Shown here in pieces: positions 5,726 through 14,156 of a DNA stretch of 16,874 nt (the first letter of the stretch is position 1; the number at the start of each line of letters is the position of its first letter). The notes under the pieces were generated by a model. It did not search any database. It was given only the letters and a program-made list of their open reading frames with translations, and was not told where the DNA came from. Made by a program: the position numbers and the translations under genes. Source of the stretch: Nitrososphaerales archaeon TH5896 (lineage in GTDB: Archaea > Thermoproteota > Nitrososphaeria > Nitrososphaerales > Nitrososphaeraceae). The stretch is taken from positions 1 through 16,874 of the forward strand of contig JAATVP010000210.1 in assembly GCA_014523625.1 (NCBI GenBank), written 5' to 3'.

Positions 5726-6343
5726 ATGATGCCTGTAACTCCTGAAGAAGGTCAAATACTAGTTAGAGTTGCCCGCGATTCTGTAGAAAGGCTATTTAGC
5801 GACAAAGGTCCTAGGTCGCAACAATCTGTTCAATCTAAAATGCAAGCTGGTGTATTTGTATCTATTCATAACTTCTCGGCCGATGGAAACACCTTGAGGG
5901 GTTGTATTGGTTTTCCCCTACCAAGAGGTGAATTCTATTCATCATTAGAGGAAGCTGCTGTTGCGGCTGCTACTCAGGACCCGAGATTTATGCCTATTTC
6001 AAAGGAAGAGCTTGATAAGGTGATCTTCGAGGTAAGTGTCTTGAACCGTCCTGAATTGATCAATGTTGCCAAGCCTGCCGACTACCGAGATGCAGTAAAG
6101 ATCGGGGTGGATGGACTAATGTTGAGTTGGGGTGAATACTCATCACTGCTACTGCCTCAGGTTGCTGCAGAATTTAAATGGACTGCTGATGAATATCTAA
6201 AAAACTTGTGTTATAAGGCAGGATTGCCTCCGGACATGTGGATGCACCAAGACGTTAAAATATACAAATTTAGTTGCTCCGTTTATAGCGAGTCCAAGCC
6301 CAGAGGCGGAATTTATAGAGTAAGTGATCGAACTTTTGAATAG
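5726..6343 (+). CDS. AMMECR1-domain protein
   Basis: A 205-residue protein that is almost entirely one AMMECR1 domain. The family signature LRGCIG is at 57-62, preceded by GVFVSIHN (42-49). It is followed by AAVAAATQDPRF (77-88), the 'FEVSVL' strand (105-110), GVDGLMLSWG (127-136) and LLPQVAAEFKWTADEYL (142-158). The length is normal for archaeal stand-alone members. The biochemical role is unsettled. In many prokaryotes AMMECR1 is fused to or adjacent to MEMO and a radical SAM protein, suggesting a shared modification system. Here MEMO lies about 10 kb away on the other strand. Two tandem ATGs (5726, 5729) are equally possible starts. No strong ribosome binding site is visible. Confidence 0.92.
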   Translation: MMPVTPEEGQILVRVARDSVERLFSDKGPRSQQSVQSKMQAGVFVSIHNFSADGNTLRGCIGFPLPRGEFYSSLEEAAVAAATQDPRFMPISKEELDKVIFEVSVLNRPELINVAKPADYRDAVKIGVDGLMLSWGEYSSLLLPQVAAEFKWTADEYLKNLCYKAGLPPDMWMHQDVKIYKFSCSVYSESKPRGGIYRVSDRTFE

Positions 6344-6392
6344 TCGATTGGGTACTTTGATATTTGAAATTGTATCCACATCAATTGAAAGC

Positions 6393-6401
6393 TAAATATT
6401 T
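6393..6401 (+). promoter_or_regulatory. Possible TATA box of the glycosyltransferase gene
   Basis: TAAATATTT is centred about 31 bases before the TTG start at 6428, consistent with a nearly leaderless transcript. Confidence 0.4.
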
Positions 6402-6427
6402 GCTGCCTTGGAACTGATTTAGAATTC

Positions 6428-7600
6428 TTGTCAAAGATTTACATCTCGCCTTACGGAGTAGGGCTAGGTCATGCAAGCAGGATGTTGATGCTCGCAGAGC
6501 AGGTCAGAGAATTAGGATACGAAGTAATTTTTTCCTCGTTTGGTGAAGCAACTGATCTCCTAATGCATAGTGGATTTACATGTGAAAAAGTTCCTCCCCT
6601 CGAGCTTTCTTGGACATCGGAAGGCGCCTTTTCGATAAAAAAAAGCATTGCAAGTCTACCGTACCAATTCTCCAATTTCTCAAGACAGTTGAACGCAGAA
6701 GTCAGAAATATCGCTGCATTCCGGCCTGATCTTGTTATCTCAGATAGCAGACTCTCTCCATTGATAATTTCCAAAGCCTTCAGGATACCTTCGATAGTGA
6801 TACTAAATCAAATCAGGCTATTATTGTCTCCTTCGTTGAGAAGGATACGAATTGCTCGTCTTTACGAAGAATTTAATGGGCAATTATTGGGCGCACTCTG
6901 GTCTTTTGCGGACAAGATATTGATACCTGACCTTCCTCCCCCAATGACAATAAGTGAGAAAAATATTTGGAGGGTCAGCACTACCTCCGGCAAGGTAAAG
7001 TATGTAGGATTCACAGCTCCCAATCCTACCATAATCTCGGGACGTTTAGACGAGGCACGTCGGATGCTCAATCTAAGCAGCAAAAAGCCGTTTATCTTTC
7101 TTCATATTAGCGGTCCCGTGCCTACTCGAAGACCCCTCATAAATCTAATTCTGAGGGCCTTTAAGGAGCTCGAACCAGAGATACAATATGCCATTTCGGA
7201 AGGCAAACCTGGAGGCAATGCTTCTCCACAAAAGATTTCAGATTCAGGTTGGTATTTTGAATGGTGTCCAATTAGAGATGAGCTATTTACCCTCTGCGAC
7301 GCCTTGGTAATAAGAGCAGGGCATGCATCAATTTCACAGTCGATTCAATTTGGTAAGCCTTTCTTATGTATTCCAATAGAAAATCATGGAGAACAGCTGG
7401 CTAATTCTGATAAGGTTTCAGAGTTAAAAATCGGCATTTCCCTAAGACAAGACAGACTGACCCTGAAGATCGTAAAAGAGGCTGTGCTGAATTTGATCGC
7501 TGATGAGCAATATCGTAGAAATATACTACATCTCATGAGGTTCGCCCGGGGGCTGAACGGGGTCCAGAACATCCTAAAAGAAGTAAAACCCTACCTTTAG
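6428..7600 (+). CDS. GT-B fold glycosyltransferase, MurG/COG1819-like
   Basis: The 390-residue protein has the GT-B two-domain layout. The N-terminal acceptor domain opens with a strand and the loop GLGHASR (12-18), equivalent to the G-x-G-H loop of MurG-type enzymes. RPDLVISDSRLSP (99-111) is the next typical strand. The C-terminal nucleotide-sugar domain begins near 220 with FIFLHISG. It includes W-C-P (279-281), RAGHA (296-300) and P-x-E-N-H-G-E-Q (316-323), the donor-binding helix and loop of the family. There is no membrane segment or signal peptide, so it is cytoplasmic or peripheral. Likely products are glycolipids or cell-surface glycans; donor and acceptor cannot be assigned. The start is TTG with the family N-terminus (K-I-Y-I-S-P) immediately after it. 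Both flanking genes are functionally unrelated, and it is probably monocistronic. Confidence 0.85.
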   Translation: MSKIYISPYGVGLGHASRMLMLAEQVRELGYEVIFSSFGEATDLLMHSGFTCEKVPPLELSWTSEGAFSIKKSIASLPYQFSNFSRQLNAEVRNIAAFRPDLVISDSRLSPLIISKAFRIPSIVILNQIRLLLSPSLRRIRIARLYEEFNGQLLGALWSFADKILIPDLPPPMTISEKNIWRVSTTSGKVKYVGFTAPNPTIISGRLDEARRMLNLSSKKPFIFLHISGPVPTRRPLINLILRAFKELEPEIQYAISEGKPGGNASPQKISDSGWYFEWCPIRDELFTLCDALVIRAGHASISQSIQFGKPFLCIPIENHGEQLANSDKVSELKIGISLRQDRLTLKIVKEAVLNLIADEQYRRNILHLMRFARGLNGVQNILKEVKPYL

Positions 7601-7770
7601 TACTCCCAGTCCGCTATTCTAAGCGTCGGGTTCTTCTGTGCAATTATTGTTTGACAATGGTAGATTGAATGAGAAAGGTTCGTTCTGCGTCGAAATTTGT
7701 CTTTGCATTAGGTAAAGCCTTCAAGCTAATTTTCCTAGCTAGAAATGTAAGCGCATTGTGTTCAAAAATA

Positions 7771-8727
7771 CTAAAGTTCCTTGATCGCCTCCTGGATAGA
7801 AATACGGTCGGTTGCCCCTGGCATATAGTGCAAGTATTTTTCCAAATCCTCTTTAACTGAACCTTTGCCCGATTTTAATCTTGCAAGGGCTCGATTTTTA
7901 TAAATTGGACCAAACCTTACTGGATTTATATCAATAGCTCTAGAATACCACTCATCGGCCACATCAAATTCCTCATTTTTTAAGTAATAGTTTCCCAATC
8001 CGCGATATGCTAGGTAGTATCGTTTGTTCAGTTGTATGGCTTTCATATAACACTCGATAGCTGACTCAGATCTTTGATCGCTATATAATGATCCGAGGGC
8101 ATACCATGCTAGAGGATTATCGCTGTCCGTACTAACGGCACCGGTCAACTCTTTCAAGGCTTTGGCGTTCTCCCCTTTCAATCTTAACCTTTCTGCGACA
8201 AGGCACGTTCGGTTAGAATTTTGAAACTTGAAATCCCTATCTGATACAATTTCGGACATATCTAATGGAATCAAAATGATCGAAGTCATATCGTCTTCCT
8301 CCCACTCTTGTTCAAATCTTGTTTCAGGAACTGCACCCTGTTTGTCTTGCTCCGGCACATACGTTAGAATTCTTCTCTCCAGTGGTTCGTATCCGCACAC
8401 TATCGTGGCATGCTGAACCAAGTCGTGGATTCCTGGGAGAATGGTTATTACTGGTATACCTTCATCTATCGTCTTTTTAATGTCCTTCATACTGCTTTTG
8501 TACATCACCGATCGAAATCCATTCTTTTCTGCAATTTCTATTCCTTCAATTAGTACTGATCCCCTCACATCCTTGTATTGTTCTTTGACCTCATTGGTAA
8601 TGTGAGACGAGAGATCTTCACCCCAGTATAATGCTAAGACGTTTAACACCAGAGGCAATTGTGGTGTGTCCAAGCTGGTGTCTACAATTGGCAAAGTTAG
8701 GCTATGCTCTTCAGGCCTAGGATACAC
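7771..8727 (-). CDS. Degenerate C39-like peptidase domain fused to TPR repeats
   Basis: A 318-residue protein. Residues about 10-155 resemble the C39-like papain fold. PQLPLVLNVLALYWG (22-36) matches the first helix. HATIVCGYE (106-114) matches the His strand, and the W-E-E-D-D...IILIP segment (142-154) matches the family's end. The nucleophilic cysteine expected at the start of the first helix is missing; the only cysteines are C111, C175 and C226. The domain is therefore probably non-proteolytic. Residues about 173-305 hold three to four tetratricopeptide repeats, with NPLAWYALGSLY (204-215), YYLAYRGLGNYYL (237-249) and FGPIYKNRALARL (272-284). It likely binds another protein or peptide. 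There is no signal peptide. The start is GTG, 28 bases after a TATA box, so translation is probably leaderless and the gene can be expressed apart from the upstream amidotransferase gene. Confidence 0.75.
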   Translation of the reverse strand: MYPRPEEHSLTLPIVDTSLDTPQLPLVLNVLALYWGEDLSSHITNEVKEQYKDVRGSVLIEGIEIAEKNGFRSVMYKSSMKDIKKTIDEGIPVITILPGIHDLVQHATIVCGYEPLERRILTYVPEQDKQGAVPETRFEQEWEEDDMTSIILIPLDMSEIVSDRDFKFQNSNRTCLVAERLRLKGENAKALKELTGAVSTDSDNPLAWYALGSLYSDQRSESAIECYMKAIQLNKRYYLAYRGLGNYYLKNEEFDVADEWYSRAIDINPVRFGPIYKNRALARLKSGKGSVKEDLEKYLHYMPGATDRISIQEAIKEL

Positions 8728-8750
8728 AATGATGCATAACTTTATTAGGA

Positions 8751-8760
8751 AATAAAAATC
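8751..8760 (-). promoter_or_regulatory. TATA box of the C39-like/TPR gene
   Basis: On the minus strand GATTTTTATT is centred 28 bases before the GTG start at 8727. It lies in the 47-base gap after the amidotransferase gene, implying an internal promoter and a leaderless transcript. Confidence 0.4.
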
Positions 8761-8774
8761 ATATCGTCGCCTTG

Positions 8775-9359
8775 CTACAAGGCCATGAAGTTGGCCAAAA
8801 TCCCTCTTCCATCCGTGCCGCTAATTTCTGGATGAAATTGGGTTCCAAAGATCGGTTTTTCTCTATGTATGAGTATCTCGTTTGGACATGTATGGGATTC
8901 TCCAGCAGAGTCTAAACAGGAAGGGAGCTTTGAAACACAAAATTTATGACTTTTATATACATTGAGCTTCCGCTTGCCAAACACCAGAACATTATCACTC
9001 TTGACGATCACTTGATCAAAATCTTTTATTGGCTTTTCGAGTCTTCTTAGCGATCCGCCTAAGGTTAACGCAATTATCTGACATCCGTAACATATTCCTA
9101 AAATTGGTATATTCCTAGTATAGCAATACTTGACTATTGTAGAATTGGTCGCGTTAATATGTGAGCTGCCAGTCCTTCGTCCGGACAAAATGACCTTATT
9201 GAACCAAGGAGATCTCTCAAATCCAAGCTCCCCTAAGTTTATTTCGGAATATCGCTTGTAGTCACAAGAATATCCCAAGTCACTAACAATTTTCATCAGG
9301 TGAGATGTGAACGGAGAGTTATTGTCAACTATTAGTACCTCAAGTGAACTTTGAGACAT
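8775..9359 (-). CDS. Stand-alone class I glutamine amidotransferase (GuaA N-domain-like)
   Basis: From the chosen ATG it is a 194-residue class I GATase. VLIVDNNSPFT (8-18) is the opening strand. ILSGR (57-61) stands where GMP synthase has ILSGGP. GICYGCQ (88-94) is the nucleophile elbow with C90, and FHPE (175-178) supplies the catalytic His and Glu. The module releases ammonia from glutamine for a partner synthase. The closest look-alike is the separate glutaminase subunit of archaeal GMP synthase, but no ATP-pyrophosphatase subunit is in the window. The SGR variant and the KSH loop (136-138) differ from GuaA, so a related amidotransferase is equally possible. ATG 9359 is chosen because the family strand begins shortly after it. 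In-frame ATGs at 9407 and 9485 would add 16 or 42 unmatched residues, the latter overlapping the FAH gene. Confidence 0.75.
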   Translation of the reverse strand: MSQSSLEVLIVDNNSPFTSHLMKIVSDLGYSCDYKRYSEINLGELGFERSPWFNKVILSGRRTGSSHINATNSTIVKYCYTRNIPILGICYGCQIIALTLGGSLRRLEKPIKDFDQVIVKSDNVLVFGKRKLNVYKSHKFCVSKLPSCLDSAGESHTCPNEILIHREKPIFGTQFHPEISGTDGRGILANFMAL

Positions 9360-9420
9360 CCTAATCTGACGCGTATCCGTAATCTTTACATGGTCATGAT
9401 CAGTCATATGAGATAGTCCA

Positions 9421-10290
9421 TTAAGCGAAAGTAACTCGATTTCTAATTGTTCCCAGTCTTTCGATAGTAATTTCGACCACGTCACCGTCCTTCAGATATC
9501 GAGGTTCCTTCATCGACATTGCAACGCCGGCTGGCGTACCGGTTGAAATAATGTCGCCTGCTTCGATAGTCATAACGTTGCTTAAACTTGAAATAATCTT
9601 CTGGATGGAGAGGACCATATTCATGCTTGAAGAGTTCTGTCTGGTTTCTCCATTAACCTTTGTGACTATTGAAAGGTTCTGTGGATCTTGTACTTCGTCC
9701 TTCGTGGTAATCCAAGGACCACAAGGTGCAAACGTGTCCATGCTCTTGCCTCGAGTAAATTGCTTGTCTTTGAATTGAATGTCTCTAGCTGAGACATCAT
9801 GAAGAATCATGTATCCAAAGACAACGTCCAATGATCTGTCCTCAGGGATCTTTCTTGCATTCTTTCCTATTATAGCAGCTATTTCAGCTTCATAATCAAG
9901 CCTAGTTACAAATGGTGGACATATTATGTCCCTATAGGGTGAATTAAGAGTAGTTCGTGGCTTCATGAATATGACCGGTTCGTCGGAAGGGGTAAGGCCA
10001 GCGTCTCTTGCATGGTCATAATAGTTGAAGGCAAGACATAATATCTTTGGAGGATTTGGAATAGGTACTAGTAGATCCAAATCTTTTACATAGTGTGAAT
10101 AGGTTAGCTTATCAGAATTCTCCCTGACTTCGTCCAACCAACCGTTAAACATGAATTCCTTGATTGAAACAGGTATAGGAATTCCAGTTTGCTCTTGAAT
10201 CTCATTTCTGGTCACAAGTTTCTTTTCATCACTTGAAATTAACGCATATGTCTCTGTGTTATTGGAATCTCTTACTCTGGCTATCTTCAT
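9421..10290 (-). CDS. Fumarylacetoacetate hydrolase (FAH) family protein
   Basis: The 289-residue protein has a variable N-terminal domain (about 1-75) and a full FAH C-terminal domain. Metal ligands expected in the family are visible as LDYEAEIA (131-138, with E134 and E136) and D165 in HDVSARD (164-170). GKSMDTF (181-187) and GDIISTGTPAGV (245-256) complete the active site, and the domain ends normally with GTIRNRV. The family cleaves or isomerises C-C bonds in small beta-dicarbonyl acids: acylpyruvate hydrolase, oxaloacetate decarboxylase or hydroxyhepta-dienedioate isomerase types. The exact substrate cannot be told. The ATG start lies 18 bases after the gltX stop, so it probably belongs to the same transcript. 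Its position behind a translation gene gives no clue to substrate. Confidence 0.9.
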   Translation of the reverse strand: MKIARVRDSNNTETYALISSDEKKLVTRNEIQEQTGIPIPVSIKEFMFNGWLDEVRENSDKLTYSHYVKDLDLLVPIPNPPKILCLAFNYYDHARDAGLTPSDEPVIFMKPRTTLNSPYRDIICPPFVTRLDYEAEIAAIIGKNARKIPEDRSLDVVFGYMILHDVSARDIQFKDKQFTRGKSMDTFAPCGPWITTKDEVQDPQNLSIVTKVNGETRQNSSSMNMVLSIQKIISSLSNVMTIEAGDIISTGTPAGVAMSMKEPRYLKDGDVVEITIERLGTIRNRVTFA

Positions 10291-10308
10291 TTCATTTCAA
10301 ATTATTGT

Positions 10309-12045
10309 TTAATCGTGCGTATATATTGCTACTCCATTGGTTTGCAATCTGCAAAAACCAAATCGGACAAACTGGATACTGCTGCCTGCTTCTACCTTTG
10401 ACACGTATGATTCTGCTATTCCATTGTGTGTGTGAAGACTATCTTTGTTAAATTCTTCGTTAATAAAGAGCTTATCCGGAACTATAACAGTGAACGGTAC
10501 CATATCATCATTTGATACCCATTGAACTTTCGGGATATTTGATTTTATCTCTTGCCCAGTGTTGATCACACGCAAACAGTCAGCTTCTTTTCCTTGTGTT
10601 ACCTTATCGAGCCGAATATTGTGCATTTCCATTAATCTAATTTCCTGGCCACCCTTCAATCGGTCAGCATCCGCCTTATCTATGTAAATGCGATCCGACA
10701 CTTGCACAATCCTAGTCCCGAGTTGACCTGAAGGGTGATTTTTTAGTTTAATTTTATTCAAAATTGGGTCAACAATTCTAATTTCAACTGGATTTCTAAC
10801 AAAGAAAAGACGTAGAGATTTCAGGTCAAGTAACTTTCTGTTATATGATTCAAGTGACTCAAATGGAGGTTTGGTATCGGCAAGTGAAATTCCTAGCGAA
10901 AGGACAAATTTGTGGATGGCTTCAGGTAGTATCCCTCTTTTTCTGAGTGCTGCTAGGGTAGGGAGCCTAGGATCATCCCAGCCAGAGACTAAGCCTCCCT
11001 GAATAAGAGGTTTTAGTTTTCTTTTAGAAACTGGCATTCCTTCAAATTCCAAACGAGAAAACTCAAGAAGTATTGGCATGCGAAGTCCCAATGATCTAAG
11101 TACCGAGAAGTATAGTGCGTTTCTTAGCTCGTACTCCTTAGTTCGCATGGCATGCGTGACGCCATCAATACTATCTTCGATCGGCGCTGCAAAGTCATAG
11201 GTTGGGAATGCCCTTATCCTTTTGCCGAGCTTAGGGTGGTCTGCATCTATGATCCTAAATAATGTAGGGTCCCGCATTGCAGTGTTCTGATCTGACATAT
11301 TTCCTCTAAATCGTACAATTGCCTCATTCTGCTCAAATGAGCCGTCGAAAAATTTTTCCAACCGCGTCATACGTTCGCTGCTGTGTAGACTCCTACAAGG
11401 ACAATTTACACCGTCTGCCCTCATGGAATGAATTTCATCAGGTCTGCAAGTGCAGACGTAAGCATCTCCGTTCATAACAATTTCTCTTCCGTATGATTGA
11501 AGCAGTTCAATATCATCAGATGTATTCTTGACGAGGTCGGGTTTGATACCCAGCCATTCCAGTCCTTCGCTGATAGCGTCGTAGTATTCCAATTGCTCAT
11601 TCAATGGATTGGTGTCATCGAATCTGAGGATCAGCTTACCGTCGTACATCCTTGCGTATTCCTGGTCAATTATTGCAGCCTTAGCGTGTCCAATATGAGG
11701 ATAACCGTTGGGTTCAGGAGGGAATCTTGTCACGACTCTCCCCATGGTGGCCCCTTGAAGCGGGGGTAAGTTTGGCTCTTCTTTGCGTTTGGCAGCTTTA
11801 TTTACATTCTCGAACACCATAAGTTTCGATGCCATTCTCTCCTGATCGGCCTGATCAAGAGAATTGACTTCATCTACAATTTTCTTAATAAGAGGGATTT
11901 GTTCCTTTATCTGAGGGCGCAGATCAGGCATCATACCCACCACTTTCGAGATTACAACATCATATCTTGCACTTCCACCATATTCTATGGCGTTTCTTAC
12001 TACTATTTTTTTGATCACTTGTTGAATTGTGTCATCCATAGACAT
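10309..12045 (-). CDS. gltX: Glutamyl-tRNA synthetase, archaeal type
   Basis: The 578-residue class I synthetase charges tRNA-Glu with glutamate. Archaea of this group usually use a non-discriminating enzyme that also makes Glu-tRNA-Gln for GatDE. The first 100 residues form the archaeal helical N-terminal extension. The catalytic Rossmann domain starts at FPPEPNG (108-114) with the HIGH signature as PHIGH (116-120). The KMSKS loop is present as VSKRK (339-343). Two C-x-C pairs (C198/C200 and C215/C217) could form a zinc site, as in some GluRS. The C-terminal beta-barrel tRNA-binding domains (about 400-578) mark the archaeal/eukaryotic rather than bacterial type. PPEPNGYPHIGH is close to the GlnRS/GluRS shared form, but archaea normally lack GlnRS. 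It starts at ATG nine bases after the GGPP synthase gene; a second ATG at codon 3 is possible. Confidence 0.93.
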   Translation of the reverse strand: MSMDDTIQQVIKKIVVRNAIEYGGSARYDVVISKVVGMMPDLRPQIKEQIPLIKKIVDEVNSLDQADQERMASKLMVFENVNKAAKRKEEPNLPPLQGATMGRVVTRFPPEPNGYPHIGHAKAAIIDQEYARMYDGKLILRFDDTNPLNEQLEYYDAISEGLEWLGIKPDLVKNTSDDIELLQSYGREIVMNGDAYVCTCRPDEIHSMRADGVNCPCRSLHSSERMTRLEKFFDGSFEQNEAIVRFRGNMSDQNTAMRDPTLFRIIDADHPKLGKRIRAFPTYDFAAPIEDSIDGVTHAMRTKEYELRNALYFSVLRSLGLRMPILLEFSRLEFEGMPVSKRKLKPLIQGGLVSGWDDPRLPTLAALRKRGILPEAIHKFVLSLGISLADTKPPFESLESYNRKLLDLKSLRLFFVRNPVEIRIVDPILNKIKLKNHPSGQLGTRIVQVSDRIYIDKADADRLKGGQEIRLMEMHNIRLDKVTQGKEADCLRVINTGQEIKSNIPKVQWVSNDDMVPFTVIVPDKLFINEEFNKDSLHTHNGIAESYVSKVEAGSSIQFVRFGFCRLQTNGVAIYTHD

Positions 12046-12054
12046 CTTGAGAGT

Positions 12055-13062
12055 TTACACCGTCCTTTCAACAATGAAATGAGCAGAGGCAATGATCTTT
12101 CTCTTTGAAATGCTATCATCATAGCTAGAGATCGATTCCATTGCTTTTTGAATATGTTGTCTAGCATTATCTCTCACAGCTTCCTCAATACCCAATGAAG
12201 AAATCGTTTTTACCGCTTCCTCGATCTCAGTTCTGGAAGCATTCCTGGCAGCAAAGACCTTCAAGATCTTTTCTCTACTGTCGCTGTTACTAATCTGCAG
12301 AGCAAGGAGAATGGGTAAGGTTTTTTTGCCTTCCCTCAGGTCATTTCCAACGGATTTGCCGGTCAATTTTGCATCGCCTACTACTCCTATAAGATCATCA
12401 ATGAGTTGAAATGCTATCCCCACATTTTCGCCAAACTGGGTTAGAGCAAATGTATCTTTTTCAGTAGAAGAGGGAGCAGAAAGAACCCCCAGAGCACAAG
12501 ACAACCCAAATAAAGCCGCAGTTTTCTTGGTTATCATCGAGATGTATTCCTGTTCACCTACCAACCTTTTTTCAAACGCCATTCCAAGGTCAAGAGCCTG
12601 ACCTTCGCATACGTCCACGCATGCATTCGAGAGCCTAGAAACCATTTCACAAATTCTACTATTGGAAATACCTAATTTGCCACAATTTTCAACGATCATC
12701 TGATATGCCTTTGAAAATAGTACGTCTCCTGCGAGGATTGCTAGTGGGAGTCCATATGATTTGTGAACGGTAGGAACACTGTGTCTCACATCGTCATTAT
12801 CCATTATGTCATCATGTACTAGGGAAAAATTATGGATCATCTCAACTGAAGCTGCTGCCGGTAGAGCCAAGATCTTTTTTCCTCCAAACATCTCGCATGC
12901 CTTTACAACCATAAATGGCCTGAGCCTTTTGCCACCGCTACTGATATAATGAGCCGAGGCGGAGTAAAGTTCTGCTGGCGTGCCCCTTAATCTCGTCAGC
13001 ATGTATTCATTCATATCCGATGCGGTAGATTCCATTTCTTCATCGATTTCTGGAATATTCAA
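12055..13062 (-). CDS. Geranylgeranyl diphosphate synthase (trans-polyprenyl synthase)
   Basis: The 335-residue all-helical prenyltransferase condenses IPP with allylic diphosphates. The first Asp-rich motif is DDIMD (84-88) in LVHDDIMDNDD. The second is FQLIDDLIGVVGD (218-230). GGKRLRP (43-49) binds IPP diphosphate, and KKTLP (246-250) is also typical. The fifth residue before the first motif is F79. In the Sulfolobus enzyme the matching Phe limits the product to C20, so GGPP for archaeal ether lipids is the inferred product. The gene starts with TTG that overlaps the IPP isomerase stop as TTGA. An in-frame stop directly upstream leaves no other start, and the 4-base overlap implies translational coupling. 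The product would feed geranylgeranylglyceryl phosphate synthesis encoded elsewhere. Confidence 0.9.
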   Translation of the reverse strand: MNIPEIDEEMESTASDMNEYMLTRLRGTPAELYSASAHYISSGGKRLRPFMVVKACEMFGGKKILALPAAASVEMIHNFSLVHDDIMDNDDVRHSVPTVHKSYGLPLAILAGDVLFSKAYQMIVENCGKLGISNSRICEMVSRLSNACVDVCEGQALDLGMAFEKRLVGEQEYISMITKKTAALFGLSCALGVLSAPSSTEKDTFALTQFGENVGIAFQLIDDLIGVVGDAKLTGKSVGNDLREGKKTLPILLALQISNSDSREKILKVFAARNASRTEIEEAVKTISSLGIEEAVRDNARQHIQKAMESISSYDDSISKRKIIASAHFIVERTV

Positions 13063-14153
13063 TATTCATTCGCCTCTGATCGCAATTCTCCTGTCAAAAT
13101 ATACTTGGTACATTTGAGAGTGCTAATATCTGCAGCACCTACCAGAAACATCGTGCTCTTTAACTCAGCTATTACAGTGTCTGCAAATTGATACAAAGCC
13201 TCTTTTGATTGAACCGCATTTACCAGAAATGGATATGCCATAGCACACATATCGGCTCCTATTGTTATGCACTTTGCGATCTCCAACCCATTGCGGATAC
13301 CCCCAGAGGCTATCAAAGGCAATTTTGTCAACGTCCTCCTTACAACTATAATGCTCAATGCAGTAGGTATTCCCCAGTCCCAGAACAGTTCGCCAAGCCG
13401 TGTTTTCAGTCTTTCGCTTGCGCTTTCCGCACGCACCTTCTCTACCCCCGCCCAACTGGTACCCCCTGCTCCGGCAACGTTTATTGCAGAAACACCGACT
13501 TCACTTAACTTTAATGCTGCTTCTCCGGATATCCCGGCTCCGACCTCTTTGGCCATTACTGGAACCCCTATAATTTTCACTAGGTCAGATATGCATCTAA
13601 GAACTCCTGAATATCTTGGTTCCCCTTCAGGTTGCACTAACTCTTGCAGCGGATTAAGGTGAACTACTAACGCATCAGCACTTATCATGTCTATCAATCT
13701 TTTTACTTTCTCAACAGAAAGACCCGCAGATAGTTGTGCGCCTCCTATGTTAGCTATCAGAAAAGCATTTGGCGCATTTTTTCTCGCTATAGTGTAACTG
13801 TCTGCAAGTTTTTCACTTACCAGACCAGCTCTTTGGGATCCGACACCCATGGGGAGTGAATAAGACTCGGCCAGCTCCGCAAGTCTGCCGTTTATCAATA
13901 AGGCCTTTTCTGTACCCCCTGTCATGGAATCGATGATAAGAGGGGCAGAAAACTTTCGCCCTAGAAATGACGCAGTTGTATCAATGTCGCTTAAATTTAG
14001 TTCAGGAATAGCATCATGTACTAATTTTACATATTCAAGAAAAGTAGATGTGGTTTTTGCCTGGACATCACGGTTGAGGGGGATATCAATACCCTCCTGT
14101 TTCCTTTTCATGATGTCAACCGCTTCGTCGTCTAGTCTTACAGGGTCCGACAT
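13059..14153 (-). CDS. fni: Type 2 isopentenyl-diphosphate isomerase (FMN-dependent)
   Basis: A 364-residue TIM-barrel flavoenzyme that interconverts IPP and DMAPP; it needs FMN, a reductant and Mg2+. Visible signatures are SMTGGT (76-81), GVGSQRA (103-109) and NIGGAQL (135-141). HLNPLQE (165-171) holds the substrate-contacting His and Gln, followed by AKEVGAGIS (201-209), GAGGTSW (228-234) and the FMN-phosphate loop ASGGIRNG (282-289). The length and order match archaeal members. The ATG start is three bases after the IPK stop and the end overlaps the next gene, so it lies mid-operon. No type 1 isomerase is seen. The gene symbol is used in archaeal and bacterial type 2 enzymes (also idi2). 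Confidence 0.95.
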   Translation of the reverse strand: MSDPVRLDDEAVDIMKRKQEGIDIPLNRDVQAKTTSTFLEYVKLVHDAIPELNLSDIDTTASFLGRKFSAPLIIDSMTGGTEKALLINGRLAELAESYSLPMGVGSQRAGLVSEKLADSYTIARKNAPNAFLIANIGGAQLSAGLSVEKVKRLIDMISADALVVHLNPLQELVQPEGEPRYSGVLRCISDLVKIIGVPVMAKEVGAGISGEAALKLSEVGVSAINVAGAGGTSWAGVEKVRAESASERLKTRLGELFWDWGIPTALSIIVVRRTLTKLPLIASGGIRNGLEIAKCITIGADMCAMAYPFLVNAVQSKEALYQFADTVIAELKSTMFLVGAADISTLKCTKYILTGELRSEANEY

Positions 14154-14156
14154 TTA

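Noticed and set aside
9360..9485. N-terminal extension of the glutamine amidotransferase from ATG 9485
   Set aside because: It would overlap the FAH gene by 65 bases, and the extra 42 residues have no counterpart in class I amidotransferases.
13165..13662. Open frames on both strands inside the IPP isomerase gene
   Set aside because: They lie wholly within a highly conserved gene in other frames and show no domain signatures.
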